From Azospirillum tabaci (GTDB taxonomy: Bacteria; Pseudomonadota; Alphaproteobacteria; Azospirillales; Azospirillaceae), in contig NZ_JACCJY010000006.1 in NCBI RefSeq assembly GCF_014596085.1, positions 1 through 64,000 of the forward strand: 64,000 bases of DNA, in the 5' to 3' direction. The notes under the pieces were generated by a model that made no database searches, had not been told where the DNA came from, and saw only the letters and a program-made list of their open reading frames with translations. The position numbers were made by a program, and so were the translations under genes. Of the stretch, positions 25,320 to 33,745 are shown one piece after another; position 1 is the first letter of the stretch, and each line of letters begins with the position of its first letter.

Positions 25320-28084
25320 GCGGCACCTTTCTGCTCGGACAGGGTCTGCTGCAGCGCGTACAGCAGCGCGTCACGGTCGAACTTGGCGACATAGTCGGTG
25401 AACCCGGCCTGACGGCCGCGGTCGAGGTCGCGCGGGGAAGCGTGGCTGGACAGGGCGACCATCGGCGTGGCGCTCCAGCGGGTGCCGCCCTGGCGGACCG
25501 CCTCGGCGAAGTCGAAGCCGCTCATCCCCGGCATCTCGATGTCGGAGACGATGACGTCGAAGTCCTCGCCCGCCTCGCACAGCGCCAGCGCCTCGTTGGC
25601 GTTCTCCACCGCGGTGACGTCGTAGCCGGCCACCGACAGCAGCGGAGTCAGCAGGTTGCGGAAGAAGGGGCTGTCATCAACCAGCAGCACGCGCTGGAGC
25701 GCCCTCTCCTCCTCGTACGCATCGGTCGAGGACGAGCCGAACCAGTCCTTGTAGGCCTGGGTCAGGAAGAAGCCCGCGTCGATCACGTCCGTCGCCTTGC
25801 CGGCGATGATCGCCGAACCCATCAGGCCCGGACGGTCGGCGGTGAGCTGCACCACCAGACGCTCCTCCACGATGTCCACGATCTCATCGACGATCAGGCC
25901 CATCGACCGGTCGCCGTCGGCGAAGACCAGAACCGGCTGGCGGCCTTCCTGGCCCATCATGAAGCCCGGATCGATCGGCACCAGCGGCATCAGCTTGCCG
26001 CGGTACTGGACCACCGGCATGCCGTTGGACGATTCGACGCTGCCGAGGTCCACATCCTCCAGGCGGGCGACCAGCGACAGCGGCACCGCCTTCGGCGCGC
26101 CGGCCCCGGCGCGGAACAGCAGCAGCGCCATCTTGTCCTCCTGGCGGGTCGCCTGGACGGAGGTCGCCTCCTTCGAGGCGGTCTCGCCCATGGCCATCTC
26201 GCCGGTCGCCGACGCGATGCCGTTCGGGTCGAGGATCATGATGACCGAGCCGTCGCCGAGGATGGTGTTGCCCGAGAACATCTCGATGTGGCGCAGGATC
26301 GGCGCCACCGGCTTCACCACGATTTCCTCGGTGTCGAACACGCGGTCGACCATGATGCCGAAGGTGTAGGTGCCGACCTGCGTGACCACGATGAAGGTCT
26401 CGTCGGTCTTCTTCTCCCCGCCCTCCTGGTCGTCCAGCCGCAGCAGCTCCTGCAGCGAGACCAGCGGCAGCAGGCGGTTGCGCAGGCGCAGCACCGGCGT
26501 GCCCTTCAGCCGCTCGATGGTGTGCTCGCTGTCGGCGGCGGCGCGCACCAGCTCGACCACGCTGATCTGCGGGATGGCGAAGCGCTCGCCGGCGCACTCC
26601 ACGATCAGGGCGGAGACGATGGCCAGCGTCAGCGGGATCTTGATGACGAAGGTCGAGCCCTTGCCCTGCTGGGACTTGATCTCGATCGTGCCGCCGATCT
26701 TCTCGATGTTGGTCTTGACCACGTCCATGCCGACGCCGCGGCCCGACACGTTGGTGACCTTCGCCGCGGTCGAGAAGCCGGGCTTCATGATGAACTGGAT
26801 GATCTGCTGGTCGGACATCGCCGCCAGCTCGCCTTCCGAGGCCATCCCGTTCTGGATCGCCTTCTGCTTGATGCGGTCGATCGCCAGGCCCTTACCGTCG
26901 TCCTGGATCTCGATGATGATGTGGCCGCCCTCGTGATAGGCGTTCAGCGTGATGCGGCCGGTCTCCGACTTGCCCGCGCGCACACGGTCGGCGGGCACCT
27001 CCAGGCCGTGGTCGGCGGAGTTGCGCACCATGTGCGTCAGCGGGTCCTTGATCAGCTCCAGCACCTGGCGGTCCAGCTCGGTGTCGGCGCCGAGCATCTG
27101 GAGGTCGATCTTCTTGCCCAGTTCGTGCGACAGGTCGCGCACCAGACGCGGCAGCTTGGCCCAGGCGTTGCCGATGGGCTGCATGCGCGTCTTCATGACG
27201 CCTTCCTGCAGCTCCGACGTCACGTGGTTCAGGCGCTGCAGCGGGGCGGCGAACTCGCTCTCCTTCTGCGACCGCAGGATCTGGAGCAGCTGGTTGCGGG
27301 TCAGCACCAGCTCCGACACCATGGTCATCAGGTTTTCGAGCAGGTCCACGTTGACGCGGATGGTCTGCGCGGCGACCGCCGATTCCTTGGTCGCGGCCTC
27401 GCCGCCCGCACCGGCGCCGGACGCGGCCTCCGCGGCGGGAGCGGGCATCTTGGCGGCGGCGGGGACCGGATCGGGGTCCGACACCACCAGATCGTGCGAG
27501 GGGGCGGGCTCTTCCGCCGGCTCCGCGGCGACCGGGGCCAGCGCGGTGCTGGTCGGGCCGGGGGTGGCGTTCCAGATCGCCTCAAGCTCGTCGAGCGTAA
27601 GGTTGCCAGAGGAGGAAACCGGGACTTCCTCCGCCGCCGCGACCGCGGGGGCCGGCGGCGGCACCGGAGCCGCGGCGGGCTTGGCCGGGGCGGCGCCCGC
27701 GCCCAGCTTGCCTTCGGCGCACAGGTTCAGCCGTTCGATCAGCGGCAGGTCGTCGCCCGGCGGCTCCGCCTCCGTCGCCTCCAGCACCGCCAGCAGGCTC
27801 TTGATGGTGTCCAGCGCCTGAAGGATCAGCGAGACCGCTTCGGGGTTGATGGTCAGTTCCCCGTCGCGGAACTTGCCCAGAACGTTTTCCGAGGCGTGCG
27901 CGACCTTTTCCAGGCGCGGCAGGCCGAGGAACCCGCAGGTGCCCTTGATGGTGTGCACCAGACGGAAGATGTTCGACAGAAGTTCCGGATTGTTGGGATT
28001 CTGCTCCAGACGGACCAGTTCCACATCGAGAACCGACAGGTTCTCGTTGGTTTCCGTCAGGAATTCGGAGAGCAGATCATCCAT
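25316..28084 (-). CDS. cheA: Hybrid chemotaxis kinase CheA with two CheW domains and a receiver
   Basis: 922 aa, longer than classical CheA (about 650). Domain order: HPt 1-105 with phospho-His H44 (RLVHTIKGTCGFLGL); a Pro/Ala linker 128-235 in place of a clear P2; dimerisation 240-310; HATPase with N box HMVRNSADHGLE, DDGKGL and GRGVGMDV (350-485); first CheW-like domain about 487-625; second CheW-like domain about 650-785; receiver 797-918 with D803-D804 and phospho-acceptor D848. The tandem CheW plus receiver end suggests an internal phosphate sink or self-regulation. No membrane segments are present. First gene of the che operon; an imperfect CtrA box lies upstream. Confidence 0.95.
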   Translation of the reverse strand: MDDLLSEFLTETNENLSVLDVELVRLEQNPNNPELLSNIFRLVHTIKGTCGFLGLPRLEKVAHASENVLGKFRDGELTINPEAVSLILQALDTIKSLLAVLEATEAEPPGDDLPLIERLNLCAEGKLGAGAAPAKPAAAPVPPPAPAVAAAEEVPVSSSGNLTLDELEAIWNATPGPTSTALAPVAAEPAEEPAPSHDLVVSDPDPVPAAAKMPAPAAEAASGAGAGGEAATKESAVAAQTIRVNVDLLENLMTMVSELVLTRNQLLQILRSQKESEFAAPLQRLNHVTSELQEGVMKTRMQPIGNAWAKLPRLVRDLSHELGKKIDLQMLGADTELDRQVLELIKDPLTHMVRNSADHGLEVPADRVRAGKSETGRITLNAYHEGGHIIIEIQDDGKGLAIDRIKQKAIQNGMASEGELAAMSDQQIIQFIMKPGFSTAAKVTNVSGRGVGMDVVKTNIEKIGGTIEIKSQQGKGSTFVIKIPLTLAIVSALIVECAGERFAIPQISVVELVRAAADSEHTIERLKGTPVLRLRNRLLPLVSLQELLRLDDQEGGEKKTDETFIVVTQVGTYTFGIMVDRVFDTEEIVVKPVAPILRHIEMFSGNTILGDGSVIMILDPNGIASATGEMAMGETASKEATSVQATRQEDKMALLLFRAGAGAPKAVPLSLVARLEDVDLGSVESSNGMPVVQYRGKLMPLVPIDPGFMMGQEGRQPVLVFADGDRSMGLIVDEIVDIVEERLVVQLTADRPGLMGSAIIAGKATDVIDAGFFLTQAYKDWFGSSSTDAYEEERALQRVLLVDDSPFFRNLLTPLLSVAGYDVTAVENANEALALCEAGEDFDVIVSDIEMPGMSGFDFAEAVRQGGTRWSATPMVALSSHASPRDLDRGRQAGFTDYVAKFDRDALLYALQQTLSEQKGAA

Positions 28085-28201
28085 GTCGCGATCCCCACGC
28101 CCGCAATTGTATCCGTTTCCGGCCGGCCGTCCGGAGGGCGGCGTGCGCGACGCCGCCGGTACGGGCCTTTCCAGCTACGGTGGGAGCCTGTCAAACACTG
28201 A

Positions 28202-28216
28202 TTAAGAGAACCTTAC
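28202..28216. promoter_or_regulatory. Imperfect CtrA box upstream of cheA
   Basis: TTAA-GAGAACC-TTAC: seven of the eight core positions of the TTAA-N7-TTAA CtrA box, 118 bp before the cheA start. CtrA control of chemotaxis genes is known in related Rhodospirillales; the single mismatch means binding must be tested. Confidence 0.5.
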
Positions 28217-28293
28217 CTCCTTCGATACCACTCTTGGGCTCCGCCGTTACGCCGAGCCACCCGGTCCGAGGTCACAGCCCGCAAAGCCGAGGC

Positions 28294-28347
28294 CGGTGCT
28301 CCGTCATGACCGCCACGCACCCCGCCCGCGGCCATGACGGAGCACCG
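28294..28347. repeat. 15-bp perfect inverted repeat between chpT and cheA
   Basis: CGGTGCTCCGTCATG at 28294-28308 and its exact complement CATGACGGAGCACCG at 28333-28347, separated by 24 nt. It lies directly behind the chpT stop in the direction of transcription. No T-run follows, so it may be a factor-assisted terminator, an mRNA 3'-end stabiliser, or an operator. Confidence 0.75.
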
Positions 28348-28417
28348 CGCACCGGACCGGCGGCGGTTCTGAAAAGGCCCGTCGGTGCAATGGGTCGCTC
28401 CCGGCGAGGAGTCGGCC

Positions 28418-29116
28418 TCACCACTCCACGGTGAAAACCAACCGGTCCGGCCCGGCCGGAGTGGCGACGACACGGTAGCCGTCATCCTCCGCGAAGCGCC
28501 CGGTCATGTAGGCGTGAATGCTCCGCGGGGTCAGGTCGGCGGCGGCCACCGTGCCGGCCAACGCCGCCGCGGACTCGTCCTTCAGGGCGCCGGGACGTCC
28601 GGCGGCGGTGATGGTGAAGCGCCCCGTCTGCTCGTCCCCCTCCGCCGCGACGGTGATGGTGCCGCCGTGGGTCAGCGCCTCGTCGGCCAGGATGATGACG
28701 TTGAGCAGCACCTTCGCCGCTCCGCGCTTGAAGGCGAGCTGGTCGTTCGGCACCCCCGCCGGCCAATCCAGCGTGGTGCGCCCGCCCTCCAGCAGCCCCT
28801 GCGCGGAGGAGCGGGTGTCGCCGAAGCCCTTCTGCTCCCGCCCGGCGAGGCCGTAGGCCAGCCGGAAGACGCGCAGCCGCCGGTCGGCCTGCCCGGAGGA
28901 ATGCTCGATCAGCTTCACCGCCTCGCCCAGGAAGCCGCCGGCGGGTTCGTCCTCCATCTCCTCGATCAGTTCCAGCCCGTTGCGGATCGCTCCCACCGGG
29001 CTCACGAGGTCGTGGCAGATGCGGGAAGCGACAAGCTCGATCACGCGGATGTCCAGCGGCACGGGTGGTCTCCAGATCGTTGATGGCCGACCTCCGGCGA
29101 ACCGGGCGTCAGCCAT
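28418..29116 (-). CDS. chpT: Histidine phosphotransferase ChpT
   Basis: 232 aa. ChpT relays phosphate from the hybrid kinase CckA to CtrA and CpdR. The N-terminal helical hairpin carries the phospho-His in RVIELVASRICHDLVSPVGA, followed by IRNGLELIEEM; the C-terminal part is a degenerate HATPase-like domain (AAKVLLNVIILADEALTHGG, TITVAAEG) without ATP-binding motifs, as in known ChpT. The start is the ATG at 29116 with AAAGG upstream; an in-frame start further up is less supported. Presence near ctrA and flagellar genes fits a motility role. Confidence 0.9.
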   Translation of the reverse strand: MADARFAGGRPSTIWRPPVPLDIRVIELVASRICHDLVSPVGAIRNGLELIEEMEDEPAGGFLGEAVKLIEHSSGQADRRLRVFRLAYGLAGREQKGFGDTRSSAQGLLEGGRTTLDWPAGVPNDQLAFKRGAAKVLLNVIILADEALTHGGTITVAAEGDEQTGRFTITAAGRPGALKDESAAALAGTVAAADLTPRSIHAYMTGRFAEDDGYRVVATPAGPDRLVFTVEW

Positions 29117-29259
29117 GGCGCGGCCTTTGGGAACTTCCCTTGGCCGGGCGGCATTCCGTAGCATGCCGGTGCCCCATGGGGATGGCCGGCGGCGACGTCT
29201 GTTTGTATCATTCCAGGGTCACGGATGCCGCCGCTTTTCCGCGGTCATCCCGCGAAAGC

Positions 29260-29284
29260 GATAACCGATAAAGTGATAACCGAT
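29260..29284. repeat. Direct repeat of GATAACCGAT, 15-bp period
   Basis: GATAACCGAT occurs at 29260-29269 and exactly again at 29275-29284, 25 bp before the start of the DUF3553 gene and close to its ribosome site. The spacing puts the two copies about one and a half helical turns apart. A repressor site or promoter element is possible. Confidence 0.65.
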
Positions 29285-29308
29285 TCCGATGGATGCAGGA
29301 GGCGCGGC

Positions 29309-29491
29309 ATGGACGATTCACTGGTTCCCGGCGCCTGGGTGCGTCACCCCGCCCGCCCCGACTGGGGTCTGGGGCAAGTGCAGTCGGCCATCGGCGACCG
29401 TGTCACCGTGAATTTCGAGAACGCCGGCAAGCTGCTCATCAACACGTCCGTGGTTGCGCTGACCGTCACCGACCCGGACGACGCGCCGTGA
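29309..29491 (+). CDS. DUF3553 small protein
   Basis: 60 aa. The entire protein is one domain: PGAWVRHPARPDWGLGQVQS, then GDRVTVNFENAGKLLINTSV and VAL. This matches DUF3553, a small beta-barrel resembling the CarD/UvrD-tail Tudor-like fold, which often contacts RNA polymerase or nucleic-acid enzymes; for the stand-alone form no function is known to me. The ATG has GCAGGAGGCG upstream. Its TGA overlaps the GTG of the cytochrome gene (GTGA), so the two are translationally coupled. Confidence 0.85.
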   Translation: MDDSLVPGAWVRHPARPDWGLGQVQSAIGDRVTVNFENAGKLLINTSVVALTVTDPDDAP

Positions 29492-29874
29492 CTGGGAGGT
29501 TGCCGCTGGCCGCCATCCTCCTGCTGGCCGCCGGCAGCCCCGCGCTGGGCGACGACGCGCCCGATGCGGAGCGCGGCAAGACGCTGTTCCGCGCCTGCGC
29601 CTTCTGCCACACGCTGACCCCGGACGGCGGCAACCGCGCCGGCCCGACGCTGTGGGGGCTGTTCGGGCGGCCCGCCGGGGCGGTGGCAGGTTACCATTAC
29701 TCCCCGGCGCTGAAGGGCAGCGGCATCGTCTGGGATGAGGCGGCGGTCGCCCGACTGTTCGAAATCGGCCCCGACGTGATGACCCCCGGCAGCAAGATGC
29801 CCATGCAGACCATCGCCAGCGCGTCCGACCGCCGGGATCTGGTCGAGTATCTGAAGGGCGCCACAGCGCCGTGA
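29488..29874 (+). CDS. Small class I cytochrome c, exported
   Basis: 128 aa from a GTG that overlaps the preceding stop. A Sec signal peptide is visible (LPLAAILLLAAGSPALG), then a single heme site CAFCH and a distal Met ligand in GSKMPMQ, with GPTLWGLFGRPAG and LVEYLKGAT as in mitochondrial-type cytochrome c. It probably shuttles electrons in the periplasm to an oxidase or peroxidase. The coupling to a DUF3553 gene is unusual and unexplained. Confidence 0.88.
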   Translation: MTGRLPLAAILLLAAGSPALGDDAPDAERGKTLFRACAFCHTLTPDGGNRAGPTLWGLFGRPAGAVAGYHYSPALKGSGIVWDEAAVARLFEIGPDVMTPGSKMPMQTIASASDRRDLVEYLKGATAP

Positions 29875-29980
29875 ACGCGGGATCACGGGCGGCCGCGATC
29901 AAGGTCGGCGAGCATGGCCGCGGGCCGCCCCCATCCCCATCTCTGTCTGTCGAGCCCCCTTTCCGAGTTTTGGCCCTCCG

Positions 29981-32401
29981 ATGATTCCCCGCGCCATCCG
30001 CAAGCCCCTGGCCATCCTGGTCGCCGTTCTCGCCCTGGTGATCGTGGTGCCGGCGCTGGGAGCGGGCGGGTTCCTGCTGTGGCTTCGCCAGCAGACCCCG
30101 GCCTATGAGGGCGCCGTCACCGTTCCGGGGATCGAAGGCCCGGTGGAGATCCTGCGCGACCGCAACGCCATCCCGCACATCTTCGCCGCCACCGAGCGGG
30201 ACGCCTATTTCGCGCTCGGCTACGTCCACGCGCAGGACCGGCTGTGGCAGATGGAGACGATGCGGCGCAGCGGCGCCGGTCGGCTGGCCGAGCTGGTCGG
30301 CACGCGCTTCGGCGACTGGGCGCTGCGGCTCGACCGCTCCATGCGCACGCTGAGCGTCTACCGCCGGGCCGAGGAGGCCTATGAGGAGCTGTCGCCGGAA
30401 GCCCGCGTGGCCTTCGACGCCTACGCCGCCGGGGTGAACGCCTGGATGGAGACGCGCCGCGAGGCGTTGCCCATCGAGTTCCAGCTCCTGCGCCACCGGC
30501 CGGAGCCCTGGCGGCCCGCCGACAGCCTCGTCTGGGGCAAGCTGATGGCCCTCCAGCTCTCCGGTGATTCGCGCGACGAGCTGTTCCGCGCCAGCGCCCT
30601 GAAGAGCCTGACGCCGGAGCAGATGCGCGACCTGTTCCCGGACTCGGACCCCACCGCCCCGGTGACCCTGGCGGCGGCGCTCGACGGCATGGACCTGCAG
30701 GGCGCGCTGGCCGCCTTGCCCGATCTCGGCTTCGACACCGCGTCCAACGAATGGGCGCTGACCGGGGCGCGCAGCGCGACCGGCAAGCCGATCATCGCCA
30801 ATGACCCCCATCTCGGGCTGGAGGCGCCGATCCTGTGGTATCTGGCGCGCATCGTGACTCCGGAGCACCGCATCGCCGGAGCGACCATCCCCGGCGTGCC
30901 GCTTCACATCCTGGGACACAACGGGCGCGTCGCCTGGGGCTTCACCACCACCCACAGCGACACCCAGGACCTGTTCATCGAGAAGCTCGACCCACAGGCC
31001 CCCGACCGCTACCTGACGCCGGACGGCAGCGCGGCCTTCGAGACGCGCCGCGAAACGATCCGAATTGCCGGGCAGCCGGACGAAACGTTGACGGTGCGCG
31101 AGACGCGGCACGGCCCGGTGCTGACCACGCCGGATGCCGCCGAAGCGGCGCCGGAGGGCCATGTGCTGGCGCTGGCCTTCCCCGGCCTGAGCGCCGCCGA
31201 CACCACGGCGGAGGCGCTGTACCGATTGAACCACGCCGCCGACGCCGCGGCGGTGCGCGAGGCGCTGTTCCTCCACGTGGCGCCGCAGCAGAACGTCCTC
31301 TACGCCGACACGGCGGGGACGCTGGGCTTCCTATCGCCGGCGCTGGTCCCGGTGCGGCGCGGCGGCGACGGGCGCGTTCCGGTGCCGGGCTGGACCGGCG
31401 AACACGACTGGATCGGCTACATCCCCTTCGACGCGCTGCCCCAGGCGGTCGATCCGCCGTCGGGCCAGTTCGTCAACGCCAACAACGCGGTGGTCGGCCC
31501 CGGCTATCCCTACGCCCTGGCGACCGAATGGCCGGACCCCGCCCGCGCGGAGCGGATCGTGCAGATGCTGGGCGACGGCCCGCACACCGTGGAGGAGGTC
31601 GCCGCCCAGCAGATGGACGAGCTGTCCCTGCCCACCCGCGACCTGCTGCCCCTGATGCTGGAGCCGCTGCGCAGCGTGCCCGATTTCAATGGGCAGGCCC
31701 GCGCCGCGCTCGACCGTCTGGCCGGCTGGGACGGGCGGATGGACCGCGACCGGGCCGAGCCGCTGATCTTCTCCTGGTGGGAGCGGGAGCTGGTGCGCAG
31801 CGTCTTCGCCGACGAACTGGGACCGCTGTTCCAGAGCTACTGGGACCTGCGCCCCCGCGCCCTGCACCGCGTGCTGACCCAGGCGCCGCAGTGGTGCGAC
31901 GACCGGACGACGCCGGCCCGCGAGGGCTGCACCGTCATGCTGGCCGGCGCCCTGAAATCGGCGCTGGCGGAGATCGAGCGGCGCCACGGAACGGACATGA
32001 ACGGTTGGCGCTGGGGGGCGGAGCACAAGGCCGCCCTGAACCACCGGCTTCTCGGCCGGGTGCCGCTGCTGGGCCAGATGTTCGACCTGTCGCTTCCGAC
32101 CGGCGGCGGCGCCTTCACCGTCAACCGCGGCACCACCCGCGTGCGCGACCCGCAGGACCCCTTCTCCCACATCCACGGTCCGGGGCTGCGCGCGGTCTAC
32201 GATCTGGCGGACCTCGGCAACTCCCGCTTCTCCATCGCCACCGGCCAGTCGGGCAACCCGCTGTCGCCCCACTGGGGGGATCTGGTGCAGGGCTGGCGCG
32301 ACGGCCTGAGCCTGCGGCTGGCCGGCGACCGCGGCACGCTGGACCGCGACGGCGCCACGCTGCTCACGCTTTCCCCCACCCGTCCAGGGAGTTCGCAATG
32401 A
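29981..32401 (+). CDS. Penicillin-acylase-family Ntn hydrolase
   Basis: 806 aa, usual size for the precursor. Members cleave amide bonds of penicillins or acyl-homoserine lactones after self-processing into alpha and beta chains. Seen: an N-terminal membrane or signal segment (AILVAVLALVIVVPALGAGG), alpha-chain hallmarks GYVHAQDRLWQMETMRRSGA and GRLAELVG, and the autoprocessing site ASNEWALTG with nucleophile S255, then PIIANDPHLGLEAPILWYLA. It is probably periplasmic or membrane-anchored. Substrate cannot be told; AHL lactone acylation or cell-wall-related amides are options. The stop overlaps the start of the threonine ammonia-lyase gene (ATGA). Confidence 0.92.
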   Translation: MIPRAIRKPLAILVAVLALVIVVPALGAGGFLLWLRQQTPAYEGAVTVPGIEGPVEILRDRNAIPHIFAATERDAYFALGYVHAQDRLWQMETMRRSGAGRLAELVGTRFGDWALRLDRSMRTLSVYRRAEEAYEELSPEARVAFDAYAAGVNAWMETRREALPIEFQLLRHRPEPWRPADSLVWGKLMALQLSGDSRDELFRASALKSLTPEQMRDLFPDSDPTAPVTLAAALDGMDLQGALAALPDLGFDTASNEWALTGARSATGKPIIANDPHLGLEAPILWYLARIVTPEHRIAGATIPGVPLHILGHNGRVAWGFTTTHSDTQDLFIEKLDPQAPDRYLTPDGSAAFETRRETIRIAGQPDETLTVRETRHGPVLTTPDAAEAAPEGHVLALAFPGLSAADTTAEALYRLNHAADAAAVREALFLHVAPQQNVLYADTAGTLGFLSPALVPVRRGGDGRVPVPGWTGEHDWIGYIPFDALPQAVDPPSGQFVNANNAVVGPGYPYALATEWPDPARAERIVQMLGDGPHTVEEVAAQQMDELSLPTRDLLPLMLEPLRSVPDFNGQARAALDRLAGWDGRMDRDRAEPLIFSWWERELVRSVFADELGPLFQSYWDLRPRALHRVLTQAPQWCDDRTTPAREGCTVMLAGALKSALAEIERRHGTDMNGWRWGAEHKAALNHRLLGRVPLLGQMFDLSLPTGGGAFTVNRGTTRVRDPQDPFSHIHGPGLRAVYDLADLGNSRFSIATGQSGNPLSPHWGDLVQGWRDGLSLRLAGDRGTLDRDGATLLTLSPTRPGSSQ

Positions 32402-33633
32402 CCGAGGCTGCACCGTCTCCGACCCTGACCCTGGACGACGTCCGCGCCGCCGCCGCGCGGATCGGCGGCCATCTCCCCGTCACTCCCACCGAAGCCTCGC
32501 CCCGCCTGTCGGAGATCACCGGCTGCTCGGTGGTCCTGAAGCTGGAGAACCAGCACCTCACCGGCTCCTTCAAGGAGCGCGGGGCGCTCAACAAGCTGCT
32601 GTCGCTGGACGAGGCGGAACGTCGGGCGGGCGTGATCGCCATGTCGGCGGGCAACCACGCCCAGGCGGTGGCCTGCCACGCCACGCGGCTGGGCATCCGC
32701 TCGGTCATCGTCATGCCGTCCTTCACCCCTTTCACCAAGGTGGAGCGCACGGAAAGCCTCGGCGCGCGGGTCGAACTGCACGGCGAGACGCTGAGCGACG
32801 CGGCGGCCTACGCGCAGGAGCTGGCGGCGCGTGAGGGGCTGGTCTTCGTTCATCCCTACGACGACCCGCTGATCGCCGCCGGCCAGGGCACCGCCGCCCT
32901 GGAGCTGCTCGACGCCGCGCCGGATCTGGAGGAGCTGGTGGTGCCGGTGGGGGGCGGCGGGTTGATCGGCGGCATGGCGGTGGCGGCCAAGGCGCTGAAG
33001 CCGGACATCGCGGTGATCGGGGTGGAGTGCGCCATGTTCCCGTCGATGCGCCAGGCGCTGGCCGGTCAACCCATCACCTGCGGCGGTGCCACCGTCGCCG
33101 ACGGCATCGCCGTCAAGGCCCCCGGCGCCGTCACCCTGCCGCTGGTCCGTCGGCACGTGGACGCGGTGGTCGAGGTGGGCGAGCAACGGCTGGAAGAGGC
33201 CGTCTACCGCCTCGCCACCGTGCAGAAGCTGGTGGCCGAAGGCGCCGGGGCGGCGGGGCTGGCCGCGGTGCTGGACGATCCGGAGCGGTTCCGCGGCAAG
33301 CGGGTGGGCATCGTCGTGTCCGGCGGCAACATCGACGCGCGCATCCTGGCGCAGGTCCTGACGCGCGGGCTGGTCTACGAGGGGCGCATGGTGCGGCTGC
33401 GCATCGGCATCACCGACGCCCCCGGCGCGCTCGCCCGCGTCGCCCGCCTGCTGGGCGAGGCCGGGGCCAACATCGTGGAGGTGCACCACCAGCGCCTGTT
33501 CCACGACGTGCCGGTGCGCATGGCCGAGATCGACGTGGTGCTGGAAACCCGCGGGCGCAGCCACGTCCAGCGCCTCGTCGCCCACATGGAGGAGGCGGGC
33601 TTCCCGACGGAGCTGATGACCGACATCTCTTGA
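32398..33633 (+). CDS. Threonine ammonia-lyase with ACT domain
   Basis: 411 aa. It deaminates threonine (or serine) to 2-oxobutyrate with PLP. Seen: PLP lysine K59 in LTGSFKERGALNKLL, the glycine loop VVPVGGGGLIGGMAV, SAGNHAQAVA, and a single C-terminal ACT-like domain (VRLRIGITDAPGALARVARL, GANIVEVHHQRL) from about 330. One short ACT domain is typical of the roughly 400-aa form; biosynthetic IlvA has a longer regulatory end. The overlap with the acylase gene suggests coordinated expression. Confidence 0.92.
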   Translation: MTEAAPSPTLTLDDVRAAAARIGGHLPVTPTEASPRLSEITGCSVVLKLENQHLTGSFKERGALNKLLSLDEAERRAGVIAMSAGNHAQAVACHATRLGIRSVIVMPSFTPFTKVERTESLGARVELHGETLSDAAAYAQELAAREGLVFVHPYDDPLIAAGQGTAALELLDAAPDLEELVVPVGGGGLIGGMAVAAKALKPDIAVIGVECAMFPSMRQALAGQPITCGGATVADGIAVKAPGAVTLPLVRRHVDAVVEVGEQRLEEAVYRLATVQKLVAEGAGAAGLAAVLDDPERFRGKRVGIVVSGGNIDARILAQVLTRGLVYEGRMVRLRIGITDAPGALARVARLLGEAGANIVEVHHQRLFHDVPVRMAEIDVVLETRGRSHVQRLVAHMEEAGFPTELMTDIS

Positions 33634-33745
33634 ACCGCGATGGAATGACGCAAGACGGTTTTCTTGTTGCGCGGCCCTGTACAAAAATGACGCACTCCGT
33701 GATAGAGAAACCCAACGCGAACTCTCTCTTTCAGGATGTAAGCGC

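Larger units (their letters stand above)
28085..28417. other. Intergenic region between chpT and cheA
   Basis: 333 bp without a credible gene. It holds the promoter of the minus-strand che operon (a TACAAT-like element lies close to cheA on the minus strand but without a clear -35), the imperfect CtrA box at 28202-28216, and the long inverted repeat at 28294-28347 that would terminate or separate the chpT transcript. A GC-rich 8-bp hairpin (28137-28157) would form in the cheA leader. Confidence 0.6.
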
